42,819 nt of DNA from Alphaproteobacteria bacterium (GTDB taxonomy: Bacteria; Pseudomonadota; Alphaproteobacteria; Rhizobiales; JAKIUO01), in contig JAJRPI010000065.1 in assembly GCA_024280895.1 (NCBI GenBank), forward strand, positions 1 through 42,819, in the 5' to 3' direction. Numbering within the stretch: the stretch's first letter is position 1; each line of letters begins with the position of its first letter. Both the position numbers and the translations under genes were made by a program. The notes below the pieces were generated by a model. The model was not told the DNA's origin. It saw only the letters and a program-made list of their open reading frames with translations, and did no database searches. Of this stretch, positions 25,111-32,819 are shown one piece after another.

Positions 25111-25737
25111 CTAGTTTCTAAATCCCAGCAAGAGCTGGTTTTTTCTTCTTTTGGTATGCTTTTTACTCGCGATCGATCTGTTATTGCGCTTCACAATATC
25201 ATTATAGACAACGATCATGCGTTGGCAACGCACTGTACCTGCTGGATGTTCAGCATCGCCTGGAACGCGCGAGATAAACCGGCAAACCTCTTTCATGCCC
25301 TTTTGCCGTAGCCATCCCTGACGCACGCCGCGGCGAATGGCAAACGCATCAGATGTATCTTCGTCAAAGCCACGAAATTGATGGCCACATTCATGCGCAT
25401 AGATATAAAGCTGAACGATTTTATGCTCTTTGCGCATATACCGCATATTGACGATAATGAAACCAGGATTAGTATAGGCTCCAGCCCAGGTATCAAATTC
25501 TGGATCAAGAATTGTCGGACGTTTACCACAACCAACGCGCCTGCCAGCGAGGCTGAGCTTTCCAGGAGCAACATATTTGGCGACACCGCCAGCCTCGTTA
25601 ATATATTGTTCTACCGAAATATTTCCGCCATGAGAGGTATATGTCTGAGCCTGCACATATCCCGGCATGAAAAAGCCGCCCAAGGTCACAATTGCAATTG
25701 CAATTGCAATCAATCCAGCCAATCGCGCAAAATTCAT
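25111..25737 (-). CDS. Secreted HExxH metalloprotein, possible protease
   Basis: I start it at the ATG complement 25737, because MNFARLAGLIAIAIAIVTLG begins a normal signal peptide (cleavage probably after the AQA near residue 30), while the longer frame adds 16 polar residues before it. The mature part has a zinc-metallopeptidase motif, YIYAHECGHQFRGFDEDTSD, with His115, Glu116, His119 and possible third ligands Asp125 or Asp130 downstream. Five cysteines are present after the signal, which suits a periplasmic protein. The C-terminus is strongly basic (NNRSIASKKHTKRRKNQ). The 208-residue protein matches no family I can name. It stands convergent to cobS, with whose terminator it overlaps. 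Confidence 0.72.
   Translation of the reverse strand: MNFARLAGLIAIAIAIVTLGGFFMPGYVQAQTYTSHGGNISVEQYINEAGGVAKYVAPGKLSLAGRRVGCGKRPTILDPEFDTWAGAYTNPGFIIVNMRYMRKEHKIVQLYIYAHECGHQFRGFDEDTSDAFAIRRGVRQGWLRQKGMKEVCRFISRVPGDAEHPAGTVRCQRMIVVYNDIVKRNNRSIASKKHTKRRKNQLLLGFRN
25125..25144 (+). terminator. Intrinsic terminator of the cob operon
   Basis: CCAGC (25125-25129), loop AAGA, GCTGG (25134-25138), then six T (25139-25144). The stem is short but perfect and the tail is a clean T-run. It lies 21 bases after the cobS stop, within the last codons of the convergent minus-strand gene, so that gene's 3' end doubles as the operon's terminator. Confidence 0.75.
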
Positions 25738-25872
25738 TTTTTCTTTCTTTCCAACACCTAAAGCCCAGACAGATTCGCACCCCAATTTATCGAGATACTA
25801 TCACAGACAAAAACAAGTTTAAACACCAACATCTTAAAAACAGATAACGTTTTTTTAAGTACTGGAATTCGT

Positions 25873-26296
25873 TTATTTATGGGCAGGCTTAACTGGCTCA
25901 GTAGCCGTTTCAATTGCACTACCAAAACGAATAATATGACCGTCAGGGTCTTTGACATGGATTTCGCGCATGCCATGTGGTTCGTCTACAGGACCATAAA
26001 CGATATCAGCACCAGCAGATTTTATGATGTTCAGATACGCATCCACATCCTTCACAAAAATCATCAGCCATGTCCCGGGATTGCCCTGCCCTTCCTGGCA
26101 AAAAAAACAGCTCCACCTTGTCACCAAAATAAACACTGCCAAATGTCGCGGGTTCTCCCCAGTCCCATGCCTTGATAAATTTCAGCTTGTCGACATAGTA
26201 ATCAAACGAAGTGGCGATATCGCTGACATTCAAGATCGGCGTCACGCTGGCTGATTTGGTGATTTTATCCATCTCGGATTTGTTTCTGGAGTTCAT
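25873..26296 (-). pseudogene. VOC (glyoxalase superfamily) protein, frameshifted in a homopolymer
   Basis: Two overlapping minus-strand frames make one VOC-fold protein. The first, from 26296, reads ASVTPILNVSDIATSFDYYV to FGDKVELFF. The second reads CQEGQGNPGTWLMIFVKDVD, PHGMREIHVKDPDGHIIRFG and ends at 25873. They meet at a run of eight A (plus strand 26100-26107); with seven the two halves join as ELFFCQEGQGNPG and give a normal 140-residue protein. Members bind a metal and act in detoxification, antibiotic resistance or isomerisation; the reaction here is unknown. It starts 3 bases after the ubiH-type gene, so the two are probably co-transcribed. A base-call error in the homopolymer is the simplest reading. 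Confidence 0.85.
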
Positions 26297-26299
26297 ATC

Positions 26300-27556
26300 T
26301 TAGACCAGTTCGCCTTTCAGCATCTTGGGAATGGTGCCAGACGTGCCAGCGGCTTCATTGACAAACAGGTTTTTGGCAAATGGCAGATTACCTGCCATAT
26401 TGAGCCCGAAGTCGCGCACCGAGCGCAACAATGTATTCTCGTTTGAAAACAGGGAATTGAGCGCCACCATCGAGGCGGTAAACGCGAAACTGTCAAACCG
26501 TCGCCACTGCTCATAGCGCTGCAATTGCGACAGCGAACCGATATCAAGGCCCAAACGATGCGCATCGATCAAGGTCTCAGCCAAAGCTGCCACATCGCGC
26601 AAACCATAATTAAGCCCCTGCCCGGCGATCCAGTGCATGCCATGAGCCGCGTCCCCCAACAGGGCAAAGCGCTCCTTCACATAATCGCGCGCCACCAGCA
26701 TACTAAGCGGGAAGGCGTTGCGCGGCCCAGCCAGAGAAAGGTCGCCAAGGCTGGCCACCAGCTCCTCGCCCATGCGCAAGCGCACCTGTGCCAAGAACTC
26801 GTCATCATCCATTTGTGTGACCTTGGAGGCGAAGTCGCCCTGCTCGGTCCATACCAATGATACGCGGTTGTCGGTGAGTGGCAGAACGGCAAAGGGACCA
26901 GAGGGCAAAAAATGTTGCACAGCACGGCCATGATGGGGCTCGCTATGAGCAATGGTGGCGACAATCCCCCACTGGCTGGCGGGCCAATCAATGGTCTGGA
27001 TTTTTGCCACCTTGCGCAGGTTTGATGCGCGGCCATCTGCGGCCACCAGCAGGCGCGCTGTATGTGTTTCGCCAGTTGCCAATTTGACTTCAACCTTGCC
27101 AGGCAACACCTCAAACCCCGTGACATCCACCGGCGATATGACCTTGATATCATCACGCCCCGCATAAACCTTGGCCAGCGCCGCGCGCAAAACATGCGCC
27201 TCGACCACGAAAGCCGCGGGCTCACCGCTTTCCATCTCATTATCCATATGCAAGAGAGTCGGCCTGATCACTTCGGCCAGCTTGCTGTCAGAAATATCAA
27301 CCGAAGTCATGGGCTGCGCCAGATCGGCGACATGTTCCCACACACCCAATAGCTGCAACAGGTTTTTACTTGAAGCAGAAAGCGCAAAGGCTCGCCCGTC
27401 CATTTCAGGCGCGAGACGATCATCAGGCCCCTCCATGCTCAACACCGTCACCGACAGCCCACTGTCTTGTGCACCGCCGCGCAAGGCCAGCGCCAGCGGC
27501 AGGCCGGTCAAGCCGCCCCCCACAACAAGAATATCGCTCATTTCATGGTCGCTCAT
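26300..27556 (-). CDS. UbiH/COQ6-family FAD-dependent monooxygenase
   Basis: A 418-residue flavoprotein hydroxylase of the ubiquinone-biosynthesis group (UbiH/UbiF/UbiI/UbiL), which adds hydroxyl groups to the polyprenylated ring. Visible motifs are the FAD-binding DILVVGGGLTGLPLALALRG, the second motif RLLVAADGRASNLRKVAKI and the third, FALLGDAAHGMHWIAGQGLN, followed by YGLRDVAALAETLIDAHRLG. Which ring position it attacks cannot be told from sequence. The first ATG (27556) has AGGA 7 bases upstream; a second ATG five codons later is possible. It is divergent from tesB and followed at once by the VOC gene. Confidence 0.9.
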   Translation of the reverse strand: MSDHEMSDILVVGGGLTGLPLALALRGGAQDSGLSVTVLSMEGPDDRLAPEMDGRAFALSASSKNLLQLLGVWEHVADLAQPMTSVDISDSKLAEVIRPTLLHMDNEMESGEPAAFVVEAHVLRAALAKVYAGRDDIKVISPVDVTGFEVLPGKVEVKLATGETHTARLLVAADGRASNLRKVAKIQTIDWPASQWGIVATIAHSEPHHGRAVQHFLPSGPFAVLPLTDNRVSLVWTEQGDFASKVTQMDDDEFLAQVRLRMGEELVASLGDLSLAGPRNAFPLSMLVARDYVKERFALLGDAAHGMHWIAGQGLNYGLRDVAALAETLIDAHRLGLDIGSLSQLQRYEQWRRFDSFAFTASMVALNSLFSNENTLLRSVRDFGLNMAGNLPFAKNLFVNEAAGTSGTIPKMLKGELV

Positions 27557-27672
27557 GGATCAATCCTAGTTTTTTGCTCATGCCCTCTTTATATATAGTC
27601 GCCAGAACGAGAAGAAAACCAGCAACAATACCTAGTTAAGTGAAAAAGCTACAACACGGCGGGAATAGCTCA

Positions 27673-28587
27673 ATGGCATCAGACAAAAATTCCGACCAGA
27701 ACAAGACCCCAAATACAGCCCCAAATAAAGCAATGGGCAAGCTCGTGGACACGCTTGAACTTGAGCAATTGGAGCAAAATCTGTTTCGTGGCCGCTCCCC
27801 TGATGATGGCTGGCAGCGCGTGTTTGGCGGGCAGGTCGTAGGGCAGGCCTTGCGCGCCGCAACCCATACCCTCACAGATCGCTTCGCTCATTCTCTGCAC
27901 GCCTATTTCATGCGCCCCGGCGATCCCAAAATCCCCATCATCTATGAGGTCGAGCTGACCAGAGAGGGGCGCAGTTTCTCGACCCGCCGCGTCATTGCCA
28001 TCCAGCACGGCAAGCCTATTTTTACCATGAGCTGCTCGTTTCATATGGAAGAGCCCGGCTTTACGCATCAAATCGACATGCCAGATGTGCCAAGCCCCGA
28101 TGAGCTGCCAAGCGAAAACGAGTTGCGCGATAAACTCTTGAAGGACATGCCAGCCCCCATCCGCGCCTATTGGCAACGAGACCGCCCGGTCGAAGTGCGC
28201 CCCGTCGATATCAGCCGCTATCTGGATCCGCAAAAGGCCAGCCCCGTGCAACATGTCTGGCTGCGACCCACCGGCGCGCTGCCCGATGATCTGGCCGTGC
28301 ACCAATGCGCTATCGCCTTTGCCACCGATATTTCCCTGCTGGACACAGCGCTGGTGCCGCATGGGCGTACCATTTTCGACCCACGCCTCGCATTGGCCAG
28401 CATTGACCATGCCTTATGGTTCCACAAACCCGCCAAATTTGATGACTGGGTGCTCTATTCCACCGACAGCCCCATGACCCACGGCGCGCGTGGCTTCACA
28501 AGAGGCACTTTGTTTACGCGTAGCGGCGAATTGATCGCCTCGGCAGCGCAAGAAGGGCTGATCCGCGATCTTGGCGATAAGGGTTAG
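27673..28587 (+). CDS. tesB: Acyl-CoA thioesterase II
   Basis: TesB hydrolyses acyl-CoA to fatty acid and CoA and has two hotdog domains in tandem. Motifs are LEQNLFRGRSPDDGWQRVFG, GGQVVGQALRAATHTL, RPGDPKIPIIYEVELTREGR and, in the second half, CAIAFATDISLLDTALVPHG, with SIDHALWFHKPAKFDDWVLY near the end. The catalytic Asp, Thr and Gln of the family fit DISLLDT, MTHGARGFTRGTLF and AAQEGLIR. I choose ATG 27673; the GTG at 27640 gives 11 more residues. The N-terminal 20 residues are polar and poorly conserved, so the start is not certain. It ends 10 bases before the next gene, likely in one transcript. Confidence 0.92.
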   Translation: MASDKNSDQNKTPNTAPNKAMGKLVDTLELEQLEQNLFRGRSPDDGWQRVFGGQVVGQALRAATHTLTDRFAHSLHAYFMRPGDPKIPIIYEVELTREGRSFSTRRVIAIQHGKPIFTMSCSFHMEEPGFTHQIDMPDVPSPDELPSENELRDKLLKDMPAPIRAYWQRDRPVEVRPVDISRYLDPQKASPVQHVWLRPTGALPDDLAVHQCAIAFATDISLLDTALVPHGRTIFDPRLALASIDHALWFHKPAKFDDWVLYSTDSPMTHGARGFTRGTLFTRSGELIASAAQEGLIRDLGDKG

Positions 28588-28597
28588 AAGAAAAAAT

Positions 28598-29314
28598 ATG
28601 AAGTTTCTTGCTCAAATTCTTGTTAAAATTTTTGCTGTTATCGCCATACTCCTGCTGGCCATTATTTTGGTATGGGGGCTACTTTTGTCATCTTATCCCA
28701 CTTATTCCTGGCATCAAAAGATGACCGTCGAAGTCGAAACCCCGGACGGGATCAAAACCGGCAGCAGTGTTACGTCGGTAAAATGGGTTGATGGCTCTAA
28801 TCCGGCCATAGGCTGGAATAGCTATTACAAGGGCGAGGCAGTAGTCGTCGACATGGGCGAAGGGCGCTATTTGTTTGCTCTTTTGCGTCGTGTCCCTACG
28901 GGTCGCCTACAAATGAGCAGTATGCTTATTGGGGCGCTCTCAAAACGAAAGAGCCTAGGAGCCAGTAAAAAGCTGTTTGACGAAATTGTGAACAAGCATG
29001 GCCGGGCCAGCGGCGTGGTTGAACTACCCGACTATCAATATCCCACCCTTGTCACCTTTGACGACCTGGATGATTCTACCAGCGTCCAAAAGGTCGATTC
29101 TCATAATATGGCAAAATATTTCGGCGAGGGTGTGAAGCTTAAACGCATTACCCTGGAAGTCACCGACGAACCTGTGACAAGAGGCACGGTGGGGAAGCTT
29201 TTAACATGGCTTGTAGATTATTCTGGCCCAAGGCTTGCCCCTGCAATAGGTGGCAACATCGCTGAGGCGCCATTTAACCGTCTTGTGCGACACTTAGATT
29301 TTTGGAGAAAATAG
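28598..29314 (+). CDS. Membrane-anchored protein of unknown function
   Basis: ATG 28598 gives 238 residues and starts at a clear signal-anchor: MKFLAQILVKIFAVIAILLL then AIILVWGLLLSSYPTYSW. The body begins QKMTVEVETPDGIKTGSSVT and has YYKGEAVVVDMGEGRYLFAL, with PTLVTFDDLDDSTSVQKVDS later. The pattern of one N-terminal helix followed by a soluble domain suggests an inner-membrane protein facing the periplasm. I recognise no named family; comparable hypothetical proteins are common in Hyphomicrobiales. It follows tesB closely with AGAAG as a weak ribosome binding site. The longer frame from 28571 overlaps tesB and is disfavoured. Confidence 0.75.
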   Translation: MKFLAQILVKIFAVIAILLLAIILVWGLLLSSYPTYSWHQKMTVEVETPDGIKTGSSVTSVKWVDGSNPAIGWNSYYKGEAVVVDMGEGRYLFALLRRVPTGRLQMSSMLIGALSKRKSLGASKKLFDEIVNKHGRASGVVELPDYQYPTLVTFDDLDDSTSVQKVDSHNMAKYFGEGVKLKRITLEVTDEPVTRGTVGKLLTWLVDYSGPRLAPAIGGNIAEAPFNRLVRHLDFWRK

Positions 29315-29363
29315 TAATGGCTAACGATAACAGCCACGAACAGGCGTATATATCATCCTTTTT

Positions 29364-29452
29364 GTAGGGCGCAATATATTGCGCCGCTTGTCCTCAAAGG
29401 GAATGTCTGACTTTGTTGCACGCCCGCAATGGTGCAATATATTGCACCCTAC
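29364..29452. repeat. MITE-like inverted repeat, second copy of the 5469 family
   Basis: GTAGGGCGCAATATATTGCG (29364-29383) faces GGTGCAATATATTGCACCCT followed by AC (29431-29452). It shares with 5469-5558 the outer GTAGGG/CCCTAC, the TGCAAT core and the total length of about 90 bases. The left arm has GGCGCAAT...ATTGCGCC where the right has GGTGCAAT...ATTGCACC; the changes are paired, so each arm keeps its own hairpin. Confidence 0.7.
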
Positions 29453-29517
29453 ATCTTCTCCCAGCCAATCGAGACAACGCACATTCAACCCTGCACGCGC
29501 CTGCCACCGCCGCCGCT

Positions 29518-29651
29518 TCGTCATCGCCGGGCAAGCGGAGCGGCGACCCGGTGATCCATTGCAGTCTCGCATTTATACGGTCAATATGAGCAAATCCCTC
29601 GCCTTCCCATTGGATACCCGGATCTGCGCTTCGCTTGTCCGGGCATGACGA
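29518..29651. repeat. Palindromic intergenic element with terminal inverted repeats
   Basis: The left end TCGTCATCGCCGGGCAAGCG (29518-29537) is the near-exact reverse complement of the right end CGCTTGTCCGGGCATGACGA (29632-29651). In the interior GACCCGGTGATCCA is matched by TGGATACCCGGATC. This is a typical 130-base alphaproteobacterial intergenic palindromic element. No coding content. Confidence 0.65.
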
Positions 29652-29762
29652 GGGTGGGGCTTCGCTTGCGCGGACATGACGTGAAAAACAAGCACGGACA
29701 TGCGATGGAGGGGGCAGCATAGTCATGGCATGGAAAACCAACATTCACATAACGTAAAAAAC

Positions 29763-29889
29763 TGTCACCCCAGCGAAGGCTGGGGTCCATACTCCCTCGC
29801 CCATCAGATATAAAGAAGAACCAGCGGCAAAATAGAGCCTAAAATTGTCCGGTCTGGGAGTATGGATCCCAGCCTTCGCTGGGATGACG
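29763..29889. repeat. Palindromic element, TGTCAYCCC family, copy 1
   Basis: Left arm TGTCACCCCAGCGAAGGCTG (29763-29782) extends through GGGTCCATACTCCC. The right arm GGGAGTATGGATCCCAGCCT (about 29857-29876) continues TTCGCTGGGATGACG. Each arm is a hairpin around CGAAGGC, and the two arms are inverted copies. The same right arm occurs word for word at about 36507-36538. Confidence 0.75.
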
Positions 29890-30153
29890 AACTTGGTCGT
29901 CAGTTGTGGGGTTGCACTTAATTATGGATCCCCGCCAGAGCCTGTGCTCGTGAAGATGGGGGCGGGGATGACAAATGTTGCTGGTCAAGCGTATATGGCT
30001 AAATACCCTCGCCAAAATGCCGTGATGAAAAAACATTCATATTTTGGATTCTGACTGTTTTTTATGCAGTCCGAAGGGTGCTTTATGCGCCAACGAATTC
30101 ATTGTCTAAATTTTATTCAACAAAATCAACGTATTAACTTATCATTAACAAAC

Positions 30154-30168
30154 TGGCACAGCTCTTGA
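30154..30168 (+). promoter_or_regulatory. Candidate sigma-54 promoter of glnK-amtB
   Basis: TGGCAC at 30154-30159, five bases, then TTGA at 30165-30168, close to the -24/-12 consensus TGGCAC-N5-TTGC. It lies 126 bases before the glnK start. Sigma-54 control with NtrC is the rule for glnK-amtB in proteobacteria, which supports the reading. The -12 element has A in place of the consensus C. Confidence 0.6.
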
Positions 30169-30266
30169 GTTCTACAAGGCGGCAGGACTCCCATTCGGGA
30201 AAAATGCAACTCATTCGTCGTGCAAGGGCTGGAGCTGATCCGGGATCACGATGTGCAACACAGTAG

Positions 30267-30632
<366 letters not shown>

Positions 30633-30657
30633 ATAAACGAAAGAGGGAACTAAAAAA

Positions 30658-32052
30658 ATGCGTATCAACTCTTGGACCCAGAAATTGGGGAAGACCATCG
30701 TGGGAGCAGCCGTTATGTCAGCTGTCTCCCTCATGGCCATGGAGCCGGCACTTGCGCAAGATGCCGCCAAAGCAGCTCCGGTGAGCCCCGAAGTCGCCAA
30801 TATCTTCAACACATTGCTGTTTCTCATCGGCGGATTTCTCGTCATGTGGATGGCCGCTGGCTTTGCGATGCTGGAAGCTGGCCTTGTGCGCACCAAAAAC
30901 GTTGCCATGCAATGTACTAAAAACATCGCGCTATATTCCATCGCCGGTCTCATGTACTGGGTTGTCGGTTACAGCTTGATGTACACGGGCGTCGATGGCG
31001 GTTTCCTTGGCTCCTTCACTCCCTATAGCTGGCCAGATGCTGGCAAAGGCGTTATTGCAGATGGCAGCTATTCTGTTGCTTCCGACTGGTTCTTCCAGAT
31101 GGTGTTTTGCGCAACAACCGCTTCAATCGTATCAGGAACCGTTGCCGAACGCGTCAAGCTTTGGCCGTTCTTGTTGTTCGTTGTTGTCCTCACTGGCTTC
31201 ATCTATCCCATCATTGGTGCCTGGAAATGGGGCGCAGGCTGGCTCGCATCTGGTGCCGACACAAGCTGGATCAAATCGATCGCTGGCGCTGAATTTCAGG
31301 ATTTCGCTGGTTCAACCCTTGTTCATTCAACCGGTGGCTGGGCCGCTTTGACGGGTGCCATCATCATTGGCGCACGTACTGGCAAATTCCAGTCCAACGG
31401 CATGATCCATCCAATCCCCGGGTCCAACATGGCCCTGGCGACGCTTGGTACTTTCATCTTGTGGCTTGGTTGGTTCGGCTTTAACGGCGCATCACAGCTT
31501 GCCATGGGTACCGTATCTGACGCCGCTGATGTCTCGCGCATCTTCGTCAATACAAACCTTGCCGCTTGTGGCGGTGTTGTTGCGGCCATCATCCTCAATC
31601 AGCTGATCTACGGCAAAGTCGATTTGACCTTCGCCTTGAACGGCGCGCTGGCTGGCCTAGTTGCCATCACCGCTGAACCTTTGACGCCCTCACCATTGTG
31701 GTCGATCATCATCGGTAGCATTGGCGGCATCATCGTCGTATTTGCTGTGCCACTGCTTGATCGCATGAAGATTGACGATGTCGTGGGTGCTATTCCAGTC
31801 CATCTGATGGCTGGTATCTGGGGCACAATGGCTGTACCGCTCACCAATACCGGTGCCACCTTCCTGGCACAGGCCATTGGTGTTGGCGCGGTTGCTGGTT
31901 TCGTGATCGTCGTCAGCTCGGTTGTCTGGCTGTTCTTGAAATACACCATCGGCGTGCGGCCATCGCTGGAAGATGAAGCAATGGGCCTCGATAAAGCCGA
32001 AGTTGGCCTTGAAGCCTATCCCGAGTTTGGTTCTGGGTCCCAGAAATTCTAG
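30658..32052 (+). CDS. amtB: Ammonium transporter
   Basis: AmtB conducts ammonium across the inner membrane. A cleavable signal peptide (about residues 1-34, ending EPALAQD) precedes 11 transmembrane segments. Family features are GFLVMWMAAGFAMLEAGLVR, TKNVAMQCTKNIALYSIAGL, the conserved DFAGSTLVHSTGGWAALTGA with its pore histidine, and DDVVGAIPVHLMAGIWGTMA with the second pore histidine. The 464-residue length is right for proteins with a signal peptide. Together with glnK it forms an operon closed by a terminator at 32091-32123. Confidence 0.96.
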   Translation: MRINSWTQKLGKTIVGAAVMSAVSLMAMEPALAQDAAKAAPVSPEVANIFNTLLFLIGGFLVMWMAAGFAMLEAGLVRTKNVAMQCTKNIALYSIAGLMYWVVGYSLMYTGVDGGFLGSFTPYSWPDAGKGVIADGSYSVASDWFFQMVFCATTASIVSGTVAERVKLWPFLLFVVVLTGFIYPIIGAWKWGAGWLASGADTSWIKSIAGAEFQDFAGSTLVHSTGGWAALTGAIIIGARTGKFQSNGMIHPIPGSNMALATLGTFILWLGWFGFNGASQLAMGTVSDAADVSRIFVNTNLAACGGVVAAIILNQLIYGKVDLTFALNGALAGLVAITAEPLTPSPLWSIIIGSIGGIIVVFAVPLLDRMKIDDVVGAIPVHLMAGIWGTMAVPLTNTGATFLAQAIGVGAVAGFVIVVSSVVWLFLKYTIGVRPSLEDEAMGLDKAEVGLEAYPEFGSGSQKF

Positions 32053-32090
32053 CCACAAATTCGAAAACGCTTTAAACTCGACAAGACAAG

Positions 32091-32123
32091 AAATGCCCGT
32101 CCTATCTGGGCGGGCATTTTTTT
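32091..32123 (+). terminator. Intrinsic terminator of glnK-amtB
   Basis: AAATGCCCG (32091-32099) pairs with CGGGCATTT (32111-32119) around a loop of 11 bases and runs into TTTTT, 39 bases after the amtB stop. A strong rho-independent terminator. Confidence 0.9.
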
Positions 32124-32474
32124 ATCTCCATACTGAATATCTGCCGGGTAAACAGGTCATTTTATGCACAATTATTGTGGGTAATTATCGACAACAAAAA
32201 ATAAACACTATTTGATCACAACACTAATTTCGCACTAAAGAAATGAAATATCAGACTTTTAGTGCGCACAACGCCAAACTTCACAAGGAAAAAACTTCAT
32301 TTACTAATAAATTCTTGCCAACCCACTACATGCGACATATTGTAACAGTAGGGAATGTCGGCAAGGACCCCCAAATTTTTAGACTTGCTGGGCCCTTGTT
32401 GTTTTGCGTATCTCGACATGCCTTATTTAAAAGACTTCGCGTACTGCGGGTATGAGAAGGAAAGGAGAGCTACG
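32124..32474. other. Intergenic region with a hairpin and a small palindrome
   Basis: About 350 bases between the amtB terminator and the small ORF at 32475. CACAATTATTGTG at 32167-32179 is a 13-base palindrome with a one-base centre and could be a repressor site. CGCACTAAA (32231-32239) and TTTAGTGCG (32258-32266) form a perfect 9-bp hairpin with an 18-base loop and no T-run. The rest is AT-rich. A promoter for the small ORF must lie here. A 70-codon frame covering it from 32355 is longer than the credible gene. Confidence 0.45.
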
Positions 32475-32567
32475 ATGAAATCGGATAACTGGTTAATACT
32501 TTGGTCAATCTCCGGACTATTCGCGACTATTACAGCCGGATATGTGCTGGCGAGCCTAACCTACTAA
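32475..32567 (+). CDS. 30-residue single-helix membrane peptide
   Basis: ATG 32475 is preceded by AAAGGAGAG (GGAGAG at 32464-32469, 5-base spacer), one of the best ribosome binding sites in the window. The peptide is MKSDNWLILWSISGLFATIT then AGYVLASLTY: a short charged start followed by one transmembrane helix. A perfect 12-bp terminator begins 26 bases after the stop, so a stand-alone transcript is well marked. It sits between two ammonium transporter genes. Small membrane peptides of this size often modulate a larger membrane complex (KdpF, AcrZ and CydX are known examples), but this one resembles none of them to my eye. Function is unknown. Confidence 0.6.
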   Translation: MKSDNWLILWSISGLFATITAGYVLASLTY

Positions 32568-32592
32568 CTACCGTCCCCCCGACGCAGAATAA

Positions 32593-32634
32593 TGGGTGGC
32601 ATCCAACCAACACGGATGCCACCCACTTTTATTT
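32593..32634 (+). terminator. Strong intrinsic terminator after the small ORF
   Basis: TGGGTGGCATCC (32593-32604) and GGATGCCACCCA (32614-32625) form a perfect 12-bp stem with a 9-base loop, followed by CTTTTATTTT. It isolates the small ORF from the downstream amt gene. Confidence 0.88.
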
Positions 32635-32668
32635 TCACTCGCCCCAAAGCCCCGTATTGAAGATCACC

Positions 32669-32683
32669 TAGCACAATTTTTGA
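32669..32683 (+). promoter_or_regulatory. Weak sigma-54-like site before second amt
   Basis: TAGCAC-N5-TTGA has the same layout as the glnK site (TGGCAC-N5-TTGA), 137 bases before the amt start, but one G of the invariant -24 GG is replaced by A. It may be a weakened promoter or chance. Ten consecutive C (32701-32710) lie just downstream. Confidence 0.25.
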
Positions 32684-32819
32684 TGCCTCTGGTTGCCCGG
32701 CCCCCCCCCCTCTTTCATAAAAATCCTTTGCGTTTTACGCGCTAAATCCCCTAAAACAATCAAAAACCATAAGAATTTCAAGAAAAAATAATGATCGTTT
32801 GAAGGGGAGTTATCATTTC

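Noticed and set aside
25378-25761. 127-residue plus-strand frame in the metalloprotein locus
   Set aside because: It mirrors the minus-strand gene that has a signal peptide and HExxH; the plus frame has neither a ribosome binding site nor motifs.
25801-25860. AT-rich hairpin AAAAACGTTATCTGTTTTT as terminator of the minus-strand VOC gene
   Set aside because: The stem is weak and mostly A/T and no clear T-run follows on the minus strand, so it cannot be told from AT-rich background.
29364-29889. Repeats considered as a CRISPR array
   Set aside because: The repeats are inverted, of different families and unevenly spaced, with no direct repeats and spacers and no cas genes.
30065-30082. NtrC-like site TGCAGTCCGAAGGGTGCT upstream of glnK
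   Set aside because: Half-sites GCA and GGTGC are suggestive, but the spacing is one base off the consensus and the left half is poor; not strong enough to list.
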